A stretch of 64,000 nucleotides of DNA from Effrenium voratum (lineage: Eukaryota; Sar; Dinophyceae; Suessiales; Symbiodiniaceae). Both the position numbers and the translations under genes were made by a program. Location: the NCBI GenBank assembly GCA_963377175.1, contig CAUJNA010003747.1, positions 351,327 through 415,326 of the forward strand, given 5' to 3'. Below, piece after piece: positions 1-25,878 of this stretch (within the stretch, counting starts at the first letter, position 1; each line of letters opens with the position of its first letter). The notes under the pieces were generated by a model. The model ran no database searches. It saw only the letters and a program-made list of their open reading frames with translations, and was not told where the DNA came from.

Positions 1-163
1 TTCTTTTCCCCCACATGTTTGAGTTTTGTGGGGTGTCTCTGAAACTGAGAGCCAGCCCATGAGCCAACCGAGCTGGCAGGCATCTCCCGTTGTTTTCGTT
101 CTGGGTTTGCCTTTCCTGTTTTTTCTTATCACCGGAAAAGGTCATACATGCCGTTGAGGTCGT

Positions 164-7143
<6,980 letters not shown>

Positions 7144-8983
7144 AAAGGCTTGGAAGCGTTCTTCTGAGTAAACGGCCAGAAAGGGCGCTTGTCATGCATG
7201 GCAGGGTCGCATGTTGACAGATGTTAAGAAGAACGTTGATTTTTGGCATTTACCGTACCATCATCTTGCCAAGTGGCTCATCTGGCCGGCGCGACAGTAA
7301 TTATTGCGCCGCAGTTTTCATAGCGAAGTTGCTATGGAAGAGCCATGAACTTACAGCGCATACCGTTCACAAAGAATGCCGATAAGGTGTCCTTGTCCGC
7401 TGCGGAGGATGAAAACGGAAGGTTCAAGATTCTCGCTGGCGACAGGAGCGCCCAGCCTGCGCTCGAAAGGCTTACTGTTGCCGGTGCCAAGATTCCAGTT
7501 GAACGACCGGGTGTTGCCATCAGGGGGCAGATGGCTTTGGCAACAGCGGCATTGCCCCAGCCGCCGCAGGACTATCGACTATCCTGTGTCTTGCGACGCA
7601 AACGACTCAAACGCTTGTTCAGACAAGGCCCGGCGCAGTGTGTTTCAAGTCCTTTGGGCGAGCCATACCTCCCGCCGCCCAGGCAGCTCCAAACTGCTGC
7701 GCGGCTGGGGGCACTGCTGCTGGCGCTGGACGGCAGCGGCTTGAAGGTGCTTCTAGGGGGAGGGAGTGCGGTGGTATCAAGTCCTTGTGGACTTGATCGT
7801 TAAAAGATGGAGCGCCTTCACAATACATTTGGAACACGAAGTTCGAGCAGGCAACATGAAGGGTTGGGACAGTCAAAGGTTTTGTAGCTGAATTGGTCGC
7901 ACTTCCCAGTACTCCCTTCCCCCTAGTTATAAAGCACGCCCTCCTAAGTACAAGAACAGACTCGTGGACATTTAGGTTTGCGTGCGTTAAAAAAAACAAC
8001 CAGGCAGATAAGACATTTCGTAGCTGTAGCTGTTTCAAGGAGTAGTCAACTTAGCCAAGCGCGAAAAGACTGGCAGCAAAACAAACAAGGCCGGCAGGAA
8101 GAGCTGGAGGTAGCTTTTGTAAAAGAGGTCCCTCCTTTCCGGGCCCCAAAGTCGTTGAACGCGACACTTTCAGAAGTAAGGAGCTTTTGATAGGTAAATG
8201 TGTGAGTGGGACTTGGCGAGACGTTCTGATACTTTAGAATTGGCTTAGGATTATAGTGAATTCTAGATTCTAGATGCTAATTCAGTATTGAGGGATATTC
8301 GGACTTCGGGAGAACATGTTTCATTATTAGGGGACAGCGGGACCGCCGTTATTGGGGAAGGGGAAAGTGATTGTTCGGTCCCAGTGTTGCTCTCGGATAT
8401 GGGTCACTGGGGTCTCCATGTTAGTGGCCCTGGACCTGAGGAGGTCTATACCAGCACAAGGGCCGCCATGCAGAAAGTGGCGCAAGACTACGGGAAGTCA
8501 ACCGCAGTGCAGGCGAGGCTCAGTCCGAGCGACTAGCTGACTAGCTGGCATGTGGGGATGCGCGTCACAATTCCCAGGAAACACGACCAGCGAGGCGAAA
8601 GGGTTTGGCATACGACACGAAACCGCATCAAGACTCCAAAAGCGAAAGGTAAACCACTACTGGCCATCAGTCTTGGAGGCCTTGGCCCTTTCCATATCAG
8701 AGCGTCAAGCTATTCCGTAGCTATATTTCATAGTGGGAATGATGCGAAGTTCCGTTTGTTGCCATCCTGCCTTTGCTGATTCGACCTAGCACGATCTTCA
8801 TGTGATAGTGCTGCGTCAATCTGCGCCACGTGCAGTGCATCGTTTGGCTGTTTCGCCATGTCAGGCCACACATGGCTTTGCACGCTTTGCCTTGCAGCAC
8901 CTTGCCCTTGCTTTTTTTGTACTTGCTGTGTCTGGCCTTGTCTTGTTTGAAGTTTGAACGACAAGTGGGGTTGTATAGAAAAA

Positions 8984-9608
8984 GTTGTTTACTCCTTGTC
9001 GTTTTGCAAAGTGATTTGCATGTTCTGTAAAAAAGGACCGGCCCGATACTAAGTAGTATCAGCCCACGAGAAAAATGAAGACATGAGTGACGCACGGCTG
9101 AGAAAAGTGTACTAGACTTGTGCTAAGAAGGACAAGCTGCAAGTTCGAGCTGGAGCTGCGGAAGTGTACTTCGCGTTTGCTAGACTTGTGCTACAAATTA
9201 AAGTTGCGAGTTTCGAGCTGGAGCTGCGGAAGTGTACTTCGCGAGCCAGACTTGCAGTACAAAGTTGCGATTTTCGAGCTGGAGCTGCGAATGCGCATTC
9301 CGCGTGTTAGATTGAACTTTAGAGTTGGGCTGGAGCTGCCAAAAAGTGTACCGGCGTACCACACTTGCACTTTAAAGTCGCGGCTTTCAAGCCGGAGCTA
9401 CCAAAGTGTACTTCGCGTGCTGCACTTGTACTTAAAAGTTACGACTTCCACGACGGAGCTGTTCGAAGTGGGCTTGGCATACTGCACGTTGCGGCTTTCC
9501 AGCTCAAGGTGCCAAAGTGCACTGTCCTTACCGCACTTGTACTTAGAAGTTGCGACGTTCGAGCCGGAGGTGCGAAACACTGCAAAACGACAAGGAGTGA
9601 ACATCGAC
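8984..9608. repeat. Inverted-repeat-bounded satellite block
   Basis: The outer ends are inverted copies. ACTCCTTGTCGTTTTGCA at 8991 is matched by its reverse complement TGCAAAACGACAAGGAGT at 9581-9598, and similarity continues a few bases on both sides. Inside (about 9118-9560) is a degenerate ~60 bp tandem repeat with CGAGCTGGAGCTGC and AAGTGTACTTCGCG boxes in roughly seven copies. The in-frame Leu/Ser-rich ORF 9120-9896 is most likely a by-product of this repeat. Confidence 0.7.
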
Positions 9609-10028
9609 AACCCCGAAAAGGGTCGAGAAGGGTCGAAGAGTTTGTCACCCCTTGTACACAGCCCCAAGTTAGTTTTGAATTTTCACCGGGATTTCATGCG
9701 TGCAACCCATGGCTCGCAGCAGGCTGACTGGGCTGCTGCAGCAGAGGTTGCGGCGCCTTGGCAGAGTGAGGCGTCTAACTTGCAAAATTTGATTTTTGTA
9801 CATCTGGCAAGTGAACACAATCATTCTTGTAAAAACTTGTTACTGGTGATCACTGGCAGCTTGCTTGCCTTTTGGTCTGACATGACAAGTGCCTAACCAG
9901 AGTGCCCAGCATCAGCGACAAGTTTCAGCTTGTTGTTGGAAACCAGGGCCTGCAAGCGCAGCGCTGTCTCGCGAAGGCCAGATGTCCAAGAGCGCACTTT
10001 GCTTGTCTGGAGCTCGCGCAACACTGCA

Positions 10029-10040
10029 ATTTTGGCTCAA
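10029..10040 (+). other. Spliced-leader-like 12-mer
   Basis: ATTTTGGCTCAA is identical to the penultimate part of the dinoflagellate spliced leader, which ends ...CCATTTTGGCTCAAG. The flanking bases differ (CA before, A instead of G after). It lies about 400 bp before the first recognisable kinase exon. It could be a relic of an ancient retroposed mRNA or chance. Confidence 0.25.
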
Positions 10041-10441
10041 ATGTCTAGATGTGCTGAAGGCTTTAGTCACAGCCTTCAGTGTCACGGGAAGTCCTGAGTG
10101 CTTTTACTCAGCCGGGCCCCCAGGCGTGCTTGCGCAAATGGCTTGAGATGGAGCTTCCCTGGCAAATCATCACAGTTGTTGCGACAAACATCCTTGCAAC
10201 TGAGGCACTTTTACAGACCAATGGATAGGCACCATGTCACATCGCATCATATCAGAGCAGCACATGCCCAAGGTGACCGCATTGGAAAGATGATGAAGAA
10301 CGAGGCGGGCAGCCAAGAGTGCTTGCAAAACACCCCTTCCATGACTACATGGTACCTTTTTGCTAGCCGCGGAGTGGGGGATCTATTGGGTTTTGGACGC
10401 CCTGATACCAGCACGCTGGGACCGAGCCGTAGCTAGCTGAG

Positions 10442-17416
<6,975 letters not shown>

Positions 17417-20400
17417 TGAGGGATGCAGTGAATTGATCGATGGTTCTGGGTGGTGCTATGTTGAATTTAGTCCTGTTTGGATGGGAAGTCACATCCCCCT
17501 GGCCAAAGAGGCAGGGCTTGGAAGATTTTGCTGCGCGAGCCAGCAGCGTATCGCGGTAACATGCACATTCGCTCGGAGACTTTTGTGGGTTTTATGCTCG
17601 CACTTCGGCTCCGCTGAGGCTCCAGAAATACCACATGCATGCCGTTGAGGCTAGGAGCCTCGCATCCTTTTTGCTGCCCATGCCGCTCGTAGGCAAGGAG
17701 TCGACCATTTAGGAAAAGGTTTCCTAAGAGGGCGGATGGCAGGTTGCAGCGTTTGGCTTTGTAACAATGCCCCGCGACATTCTCCAAGCTGGAGGTCGTT
17801 ACCATGACAGGCAGGCAAGGCACAGGCATGCTGATGACTGATGGATTGGTTTCTGAATTGCACTAGGGGCCTGGAGCCTGTCGGCAAAACTCAGTCACCG
17901 GATATCACCGGATTCTACATAGCTTTGCGTAGAGAGGCCTATGCACGCCATAGGGAAGTGTCATGCAGAGCAGCACAGCTGACAGCCGAGGCTGCAGCTT
18001 CTGCCAGAAGACAGGACGGTAATGTGCCAAAAGCTACCACCGGGGCACTCTGTTGAAGAGATGCTTAAATGCGGCATGCAAGCGACCCTTCATTCTGTAA
18101 TTTAGCCAGTCAGTGGCTTCTTTGAGGCGATGCTGTCCGTAGTTCATGACCTCTGGACCAAGGCGACCAAGACCTTTGCTATTCTGCAGCCCTTTCCTTG
18201 TTGTTGTCACCCAAATGCCCACACCACTCCCCAGGCAACTTGCAAGAAAGGAGTCGGAGCGCACTATAAGCCCCCGGCAGGATTTCGGCAAAGGCTGCAT
18301 TAGAGCACCCGTGGCCAATGCCTCAGCATGTTGGCGTGCGACGCGGCGGGCATGCAAGCAGCAGCGCTAAGCAGCGTTTTTTTTTTTTTGGCGGGTACTG
18401 GTAATCCTTAAGCCCAGCGCTTGCCAGCTGCAGTGCCAAGCGCAAGCACGGGGCAATGATTGTTCACAGAGGGTCAGCCTTTTGTTCTGCAGTCAACTTG
18501 GAAAGACTCCAAAACTCTACTTGTTCACGAGGCTTCGAGGCGAGCCCAGTGACGACGTCACGGAGTTCGTGAACCGCAATGCCCTGAACGTGCGGCACCC
18601 AGCGCACATGTGCCTGAAATACAGACGGCCAGTGGCTCCCCAAAGTACTGGCCTGTGGGGCCAGAGTCCAAGCCCGCCCCTGGGGTCAGCCATCAGGCAA
18701 TTTCAAACCTTGGCGTGTCCCAAACTCGGGTATGAGCCTTCTTGCATTGGCTGTGCACTGGAATCAACACCAGATGAGTGGGTTCCCCCATGTTGAGATT
18801 TACTTGTGCTCCCCCCAGTGCCCATCGCCCGGAGCCCCACACGCCCAGATGCCCCGACTTGGCATCGACGGCGCCTTCGGGCGTGAGGGAGGACGAGGTG
18901 GAGCGGTGATGGGAGCAGCACCATTCCACGAAGAGGACGCGGGAAAGCGTAGAAGAGATAGGGCAGATATGGCTCAAGGGCTCAGGGCCACAGCGCAGTG
19001 CTTTGACAGAGCTGGTGCCGATGTTCAGGATTGATTGCCTTTTTCTCCACATGGGGTCTGCTTTTCCACTTTTCGCTGGAGAACTACAAGCCCCACCCAG
19101 TACTGTAGAGGATTTGTTACCGGCAATTGGAAAGAGAGAATCCTTCTAACACGCTGGTGCCAAACAAACCAAGGCACCTGCCTACTGTGCCATTGTCCAT
19201 TGGCTCACAGCTTCGCGCTTTGCTTGCCATCGCGGCGTGCCAGGAGCAGAGGCCTTTTGAACAGTAGTGGCCCAGCAGGAGGGGGTGTGATGCCTCTTGG
19301 CAGGGCGAACCCACCCTAAAGGGTTCTGCTGGTCAGTTCGGTTCTGTTGCCCTCTGGTGTGGATCATGAGGTGGTGGCTGGCTTGCTGGCTGGCAGGCTG
19401 GCTGGCAGGCTGGCTGGCTTCTTGCTTGCTTTCTTGGGTGGTTGCTTGCTTTCTTGGTTGGTTGGTTGGTTGGTTGGGAGTGTGTAGAAGAGCGCCAGTC
19501 CTCGTTTGGAGCAGTTGGGAACGAATTGATGACAGCAAGCCTGCATGAGCAACAAGTCGCATAGGATTTGGGGCAGTTGAGAGTTGCTTGGGTGTGGTGT
19601 ACTTGGGCTGTTTGTTTAGGCTTTGCTTGGTTGGGCTGCTGGTGGGTTTGAGGTTTGCTTGGGGCTGATTGTATCGGATGTTTTTGGGCTGGGTTCTGGG
19701 TTGCCATTGAGCCCTTCCTCAAGCTACATTTCAAGAGAATGCATTTATCTTATTGTGCAAATGCCCACGGCACGTCCAGGAGGGCCTGCAGGATGGGATT
19801 GGCCAACTGTGGCGGGACCGCTCGGGGGCTTGGCACGGCTCGACAGCCTCCCCTGCTATGTGCCCAGCATTGATGTTTCCCAGCGGGCTGTTTGGGTTTG
19901 AAAGGAGTTGTCCCGGGACCCAGGGCCGAGGTTTCGCAAGGACCGCTTCAGGATGTGGCCAGGGTCAGACAAAGAGCCCTTGTCAAGCAGGATGTGCCAA
20001 CCGCTTGTTGCATCAAGCTCCCCGCGCCGCGAGGCTTGATCAGAAAGACTCCAGACAACCTGAGCGAATTGACATGCACTGCTACACTCCAACGGATGGA
20101 AAATAGTGAGTGCTGCGCTGCCGAGTTGTGCCCCTCCAAGCCACACTTTCGAGGTTTCCGCTTATCATCGGTCTTATGGGTGTGACTTCATTTGACCCGG
20201 AATGTTATGCTTGAAGTTGGCAAACACACGTGGGCATGCATAAAATTGCATTTAGAAGTTGGCATACCTTCAATCATCCAAGGATGTCACCTTGTTTGTG
20301 TGTGCTACAACGGGTGGAAGCCTGGCATATCCTGGCTGTCAATACCCTTTTGCAATTGGGTCTTGCCATCCGCCCGTTCCTTTCACAGTCCCGGTCGCTG

Positions 20401-20420
20401 GGCGGGCGATTTGCACCAAG
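17417..20420 (+). other. Intergenic/intronic stretch with exon-like patches
   Basis: There is no complete gene. Exon-like patches are: ~17923-18018, Ala-rich (REAYARHREVSCRAAQLTAE...), ending at a GT donor; ~18482-18622, containing KLYLFTRLRGEPSDDVTEFV; and ~18900-19033, containing RRRDRADMAQGLRATAQCF, ending at a stop. A (GGCT)n/(TTGG)n tetranucleotide tract occupies 19376-19486. Whether these patches belong to the downstream alanine-rich gene is unknown. Confidence 0.35.
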
Positions 20421-23400
20421 GCGCTGGACTGGTACGAGCAGAGCTGGACCACCGATGTGGACATGTTGGAAGTGAGCATGCCCGTGGCTTCGGCTTGACA
20501 TGTGCCATGCGCTAGTCCAAGCACAATAGCTAGGATCAGTATTGGCCGTGAAACTTGTTTCCTTGCTTTGAGCCTTGGCATCCTTGTCCGCTGAGAAAGC
20601 AAATTGGCCGTGCAATTGGAAAGATCGGTGTTGCAAATTTTGGGTTGTTCCCTTCCAGGAACTCTGCTCTTTACCATCTTGCAATTATTTAGGTTCTGTT
20701 TTTGGTGTCCTTTCGCCTTTGAGTTGGGTGGCTGAGTGAAACAACAACACAGAAACAGGGTGTTTTGTTGACTGATGCTTTGGCGGACATTTCTGGGCCG
20801 AGGTCTGGGGCAAAACATCCTAAGCAATACACCTGCAGCCAAGGATCTCTGGAACACGGCGATGGGGGCTGCGCAGACGAGCCAACAAAGCGGAGCCAGC
20901 CTGGATGCCCAGGCGGTGGGCTTCGGCAACAAAGACCCGGGAGGGCTTTTGTTTCGGGGATATCCCACTTCTCTCTACTTCTCTTGGGGCTTAGTGAACG
21001 CTTCTGCTTGTGGAAGGGCGGGGGAGGGGTTCAATCTCATTTTGGCAAGTTTGAGGGTTCATCCAGATGGCGCCACGGTGACTGCACTTTGCGGTTGCTT
21101 GGGCACTGACCGTTTTCGACTCCACAAGCACAGAACATTCGTCACTTGGACAGTGGTGCACATATGCGAGAACAGGGGAGAACCTGTCCTCATCCCAAGA
21201 TGGTTCACCAAAATGTCTTTGAGAATGATTAAGCACGCTCTAAACCAAGTAGTTGGGGATTCATGTTCCGTTGGTTTTGCTTTTGAATTGTTTCGCCGGA
21301 CATGACCTGAGGTGTGCAAGCTCAACTGCTGGCTGCGGCAGAGGCATCTCGCGCCCAGGCGGAGGCTTTGGGCCTGACCAGCCTCCAGCAGGCAGGGATT
21401 GCAACGGAGAGGATTTCGAACAGTCTGGCCTTCTTTTACTCTGGCCTGCTTCAAGGCAAAAAAGGCAGGGGACAAGCACCACAAGAAGTGTGGTGCCTCT
21501 GTTGGGTTGCCTTGATTATATCATATCTGTGGAGCCCAAAAGGGTTCCTACGCAACGGCTGGTTTGGCGTTTCGCATTCTCACTGACTTTGGATCTGAAA
21601 CCAACAAATACTCGTAGCAAGTGGTTGGCCGTCGCCTACGCGCAACCTGAAGTTGAACGCACGCCAACCTGCATGGAAAAACAAACAGAGACAGCAAGGA
21701 TTGCACACGTGATCCACAAGGACCACAAAAGCAGCCAGAGACAGCTGATCCCATGCGCTCAGGCGCGCCAGCCGGGCTTCCCAGGGGCTGGGCAGGAGTC
21801 ACTTGCTGCAGCACTCTTTGCGAAGCACTCGCCCGAAAGAATAGAATCTCATGTAGCCGCGGGTACCATGCAACAATCATGGGCCTGAAAGGGAGCAGTC
21901 AAGGAGCAGTCAGCCGTACTTCGCTTGTAAGGATTGGAGCCATGGAATCGGGAGTCTCTGCCCCCCCTTCAAATGGCACCGGGTGCCACCTCCGAGGTCT
22001 GGGCTGGCGGCCGCGGAGGTGGCCCGGCGCCGGAGTCTGGCGCTGGGCCTGGCGGCCCAGGCGGCGGAGCAGGCGATGGGAGTCGCTGGAAAGGTTGGGC
22101 ATTTGTTTGTTTGTCAGCACCCACGTGTGAACGTTGAGTCGAGAAGGCTCTTCAGCATTCCGTTTTTAAACCACCAAGCTGAGCGGCCCATTAACAACTC
22201 ACATGGGCAGGCTAACAAGCAGCTGGGCGAGCCACTGGCGAAGTTTGCCACTATGTTCCCGGAGGCGTGGGTGGCCATTGCTGCCATAGAATCCGCTGCC
22301 CAAGCAGATGCTAATGTGTTGTCCATTGGCTGCGGCCATGTTCGATGCCGGTAAACAGAAAAGCAGCGCAGCTGGAGCTTCTTGTTGTCCGTGTGTTGGG
22401 TGATTCTAGGAGGGTTCTTTTTATGCTCATTATATTTGGTGCAAGCGCTGGAACCCGTTTAGTAGAATCCGTATAGGACCCTTTGAGCGTGGTTCATGCT
22501 TGTCTTCCCCCCCAGGACATGTTCCCGTTGATTCCCTTTTGTTGTCTGTCGATGCTTGCCTTTGTCAAGCTGCAAGTCGTTGCTGGACCGGGTGCATGCA
22601 CCGGCCCATCACCTAAGGTGCAGCACAACATCAGCAAGGCGCTGGGCTGCAATGAGTGTTTGCCTTGATGTCCCTCGAAGAATTATTTGATTGCCCTTGT
22701 TTGCTCATCAATGCTTTTGCTTCCCATTGATTGCTCCCCGTGGGCTGGCCACCGTTTGGGGTTTGCAAAGTGTTGTTGCAGCGTGGCAAGGCACCGGGCC
22801 CGCGCTTCTCAAACTTCGACTTGCAGGACGGTGTTCGGACGTTAGGGTGGCCAAGAGGCAATTCTGAAGACCAGTTTGAGCGCAGCAAGCGGGACTGCAT
22901 ACACGAGACCGATGCCTGCAAGATAGTGCTCATTTTGCCACTAGGGCTTCACTGGCAGCCATGCCTCATAGCTACACACCCGAGCTGACATCACTTCCAA
23001 AACTCCTTAGTCCCACGGCCCGCACGAGCAACCTCACTGAAACGAGCTGGTCCCGGCGCTCGAGCGTTGAGGAGATTTGGACGGTGGCCATGAATGCAGC
23101 AGAGCGCACCAATGGCACCAGCCTGGAGCTTGGCATTTTTTGGCCGGGTACTGCCTTTGTTTTGATTCCCTCTTTTGGCTGCCGCGACTTGCTGGCGAGT
23201 TGTTTTGCCTGCACAGCTTTCCGTACTACATTCACAACATGCAAATAGGAAGCTACACGCAACACCCATTGGCACAGGCACAGTTCTGATTGGGTTTTGG
23301 CCGCATTTAGAGCAGGGAGGCCATGAACAGAAGCAAACGGCTCATGCAAATGCCGACCCACAGTGCAATTGCATTGTGGTGATCCCACTTGATGTTCCAG

Positions 23401-23517
23401 GGGGCTAGCATGTTTTGCCGTTGCTAAGGCGAGGAGCAAATCTTGGCAGCTGCGCAGGCGGCAAAAGGCTTGTGCGCCAGCAGGGGCTACAACGCTTCCG
23501 GCCAGGCGCGGGTGCGA
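20421..23517 (+). CDS. Candidate alanine-rich helical protein, small exons
   Basis: I do not recognise the family. Exon-like segments bounded by AG and GC/GA/GT are: 20421-20468 (ALDWYEQSWTTDVDML), 20803-~20940 (AAKDLWNTAMGAAQTSQQ), 21312-~21431 (QLLAAAEASRAQAEALG), ~21994-22096 (LALGLAAQAAEQAMGVAGK, GT donor), ~22171-22315 (EPLAKFATMFPEAWVAIAAI), ~22828-22919, ~23048-23130 (SVEEIWTVAMNAAERTNG) and 23437-23517 (QILAAAQAAKGLCASRGY). All are predicted amphipathic helices rich in Ala. Two have clear paralogues at 61976-62008 and 63189-63279. Exon order and phases are not fully resolved, so this is a set of exons rather than a finished model. Confidence 0.4.
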
Positions 23518-23668
23518 TGAAGGTATTCGAAGAATGCAGGGGCTTCTGCGCGTGCGTCCGGCTAATGAAAGGCCGCTACCCAATCAAGGCGGAGTGAAGC
23601 AAGCAAGGAGATTTTACATTGAAACATGTAGCCTTGGAAGCCAGTTGGGCTCGGAAATCCCATTGGAT

Positions 23669-24961
23669 ATGCCCCTCCTCGTCAAGATGAGCAGTCTTGG
23701 CTGCTCCTTCGTGCATTTCTCGTGCACAGTTCTACGACTGGTAAAACCACTTTCTCCACAGAACCGGCTCCTGGCAAAAGGTTCAAAAGGTAGCCTCGCT
23801 GGGCCTGCGGCTCCTGTTTCGCATCGGGCATTTTCCACCAAGCGCGGCCTGACCCACCTCTTAGTGGATGCGGACAATCAAAGCATCGAGCAGATCAAGA
23901 CGGCGGCTCACATCTTTGCCGGGCAGAGGCTTCGGGTTTCCGTGTTTGCGAATCCGGACCGCAGCACGAACAAGAAGTGCGACGGTGTTGAGCTCAAACC
24001 AGTTCCTCGGGTTGGCGGCACTGCTGATCTTGCAGACGAGGCCATCAAATCATTCGCCGGAAAGCTGGCAAAGAAGCAACAGGTCCATTGCTTTGCTGTC
24101 CTTGCCAGCGATAGCGGTTACGTAGATCTTGTGCGGCGCCTCAAGTCATCAGGAAAGGAAGTCGTGATTATTCTGCCCCGCATGAAGTCAGCAGCGGCAA
24201 GAATTGCCTATGAGGCAGAAAAAGCCAAAATTGTCCTTTTGGAGCCAGCACGGGAGCCTGCCCCAGCTGTCAAAGCGATTCTGGATGCCAATGGTACTGG
24301 GCATGTTTGCCTCACAAAGGGAAGCCCAGCTGAGACTCTCAATGAAGCGGACTTTGTGCCGGCAATCAATTTCTTGAAGCCCCACGCCTCCATTGATCGA
24401 GATGCATTTGTCGTAGCGCTGGTTGGGCATATCGCGAAATGTTGGCATCAACATTCTGTCGGCCCCCTTGTTGTTTTTCCTGGGATCCATGCTGTACAAA
24501 GCTTGAACCATGTGCTCGCAAGCTCACCAGGCACAGTGAAGTGGCACAAGTATCAGAGTGACTTGGCGTTTGTTTTGCCCCATAGTGGCGGCAGCAGGCT
24601 TTCTGCAAAGGACTTGGAGACATTTGGCTCCACAAGGGCCAAGCAAGTTTTTTTGGGCGGCGGGCCGTTCATTGAGACAGACTCGCCAAACTTGGGGTTC
24701 CAAGCCATGACAAGACTGGGATACCTAGATGACTCCTTGAACGCTGACCTTGACGAAGCTCTAATGGTTTTTCTCAACGGGATCAAGAGAAACCTTCGGA
24801 AAGCAGATGCCCTCCCAGCCGCCAGCGAAACGCACAAGGGCATCTTGCGCAAGATTCGTGGAGCACTCCTGGGCGAGGGAATGTGGGGCTCAGCCCCAAG
24901 AGACAACAGTGTGCGCATGTGTGCGCAAGATGCTGGCGGCTCGCGGGCTCCTGCTTTCTGA
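23669..24961 (+). CDS. NYN-domain (PIN-like) protein, single exon
   Basis: The frame is open from 23534; plausible starts are Met at 23669 or 23687, just before a basic, Ser/Arg-rich segment ending SHRAFSTKR that resembles a mitochondrial presequence. The NYN fold follows at once. Numbered from 23534: LLVDADNQS (Asp112, Asp114), TADLADEAI (Asp165), ASDSGYVDLVRRLK (Asp193, Asp198) and EVVIILP. These acidic residues correspond to the metal-binding set of NYN/LabA/DUF88 nucleases, so RNA cleavage is a reasonable inference. About 200 further residues have no family I can name. The lack of introns among intron-dense neighbours suggests a retroposed copy. A coding-like tail in another frame follows at 24862-25148. 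Confidence 0.75.
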   Translation: MPLLVKMSSLGCSFVHFSCTVLRLVKPLSPQNRLLAKGSKGSLAGPAAPVSHRAFSTKRGLTHLLVDADNQSIEQIKTAAHIFAGQRLRVSVFANPDRSTNKKCDGVELKPVPRVGGTADLADEAIKSFAGKLAKKQQVHCFAVLASDSGYVDLVRRLKSSGKEVVIILPRMKSAAARIAYEAEKAKIVLLEPAREPAPAVKAILDANGTGHVCLTKGSPAETLNEADFVPAINFLKPHASIDRDAFVVALVGHIAKCWHQHSVGPLVVFPGIHAVQSLNHVLASSPGTVKWHKYQSDLAFVLPHSGGSRLSAKDLETFGSTRAKQVFLGGGPFIETDSPNLGFQAMTRLGYLDDSLNADLDEALMVFLNGIKRNLRKADALPAASETHKGILRKIRGALLGEGMWGSAPRDNSVRMCAQDAGGSRAPAF

Positions 24962-25148
24962 ACAAGCTTCACGAGCACAAGTTCTTGAGGCCATGCAAGC
25001 CTACGCAAAGTGCAAGCGGCTGCCTGTGATGCGGACATACAACGGAAATGTGTGGCAAATCCACAATGGGAGGAGTGCGCATGACCCCAACAGAAGGGCA
25101 AAGCGCTGGATTCGGCACCGATCTGTTTCGTTGGATAAGGGTGTTTGA
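24862..25148 (+). pseudogene. Out-of-frame continuation of the NYN ORF
   Basis: In the +1 frame relative to the NYN ORF there is a helical, coding-like stretch (KMLAARGLLLSEQASRAQVL...) ending in a basic tail and a stop at 25146-25148. The NYN frame loses its coding character at about the same point (after GILRKIRGALLGEG). A one-base change near 24870-24915, either a real frameshift or a sequence error, would explain both. No splice signals make a sensible intron here. Confidence 0.4.
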
Positions 25149-25483
25149 TAACTTTGTCTTGAAGCTTTGAAGCTGGCCTTTGCCCATTTGTTTACTGGTT
25201 GAATTTGCATCACATCCTGAAAGCTTAGATGTGAGCCATGCGACACACTGTCAGGCGAGGATGTGCCAAGCTCAGATTAGCAGAAGCGCAGTCTGTTGGT
25301 CAGGCTCATCAATGCGTTCACACTCAGGGCAAACCTTGCAGCGCACACGACAATGCAATGCCTCTCTGGACAGCCTCCCCACGTCAGTCAAGCTTTGTGG
25401 GAGCTTAAAAGAGGGGCCGTCCAGTAGTTTCAGCACTCAGGTCCAGCCTTGCTGCCGGGGAAGTGGCAAGGCACCTCACAGGT

Positions 25484-25878
25484 GATCAGATGCTGCGAGC
25501 CGACGCTGCCAGCGATGCTGCCACGCAGGCGAGGTTAGACGGCCGGCTGCTGGGGTGCGGGCTTATGGCACAAATTGTTTTGGAGGGATACGCTGGGATA
25601 CGCCTAGATGCAAAGCCAGCTGATTGAATGTGCCAGGAACGATTCAGCACAAACCGCAAGCGAAGGCAATGGATCAAAACACGTGGCAGAGGAGGTGTCA
25701 ACTCGCCGGCCTTCTGACCGTTGAGGCATGTCCGAGTGGTTGGCCATGCTCTCCCCGCTGCCCAGACGCAGGTGACGTCCTCTCTGGGCCTTGGTGCCTC
25801 CCAGAGCGCTACGGAGGCAGCGCTGGCCCGGAAGATGGCGACTGCGGCGACAAGCGACGAGGCACAAGGGACCTCAGG
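25484..25878 (+). CDS. Two alanine-rich exons of an unknown gene
   Basis: One segment starts after GTGATCAG near 25489, reads MLRADAASDAATQAR and ends at a GT. A second follows ACGCAG near 25770 (VTSSLGLGASQSATEAALAR...KMATAATSDEAQGT) and ends at CAGG/GTGACC near 25878. Both are framed by AG and GT and resemble the alanine-rich exons at 20-23 kb, so they may be later exons of that gene with the NYN gene lying in an intron. The long minus-strand ORF over this interval is judged a shadow. Confidence 0.35.

Larger units (their letters stand above)
7144..10441. other. Stretch without a convincing gene
   Basis: Open frames exist at 7345-7803 (+), with a coding-looking patch at about 7390-7450, and at 8288-8536 (+). 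Neither has supporting splice structure or a recognisable family, so I leave them unassigned. The stretch also holds the inverted-repeat-bounded satellite at 8984-9608 and a spliced-leader-like 12-mer at 10029. It is probably intergenic, plus the undetected 5' exons of the kinase gene that follows. Confidence 0.5.

Noticed and set aside
19182..19734. Gln/Pro/Ala-rich minus-strand ORFs
   Set aside because: Translation of (GGCT)n and (TTGG)n simple repeat.
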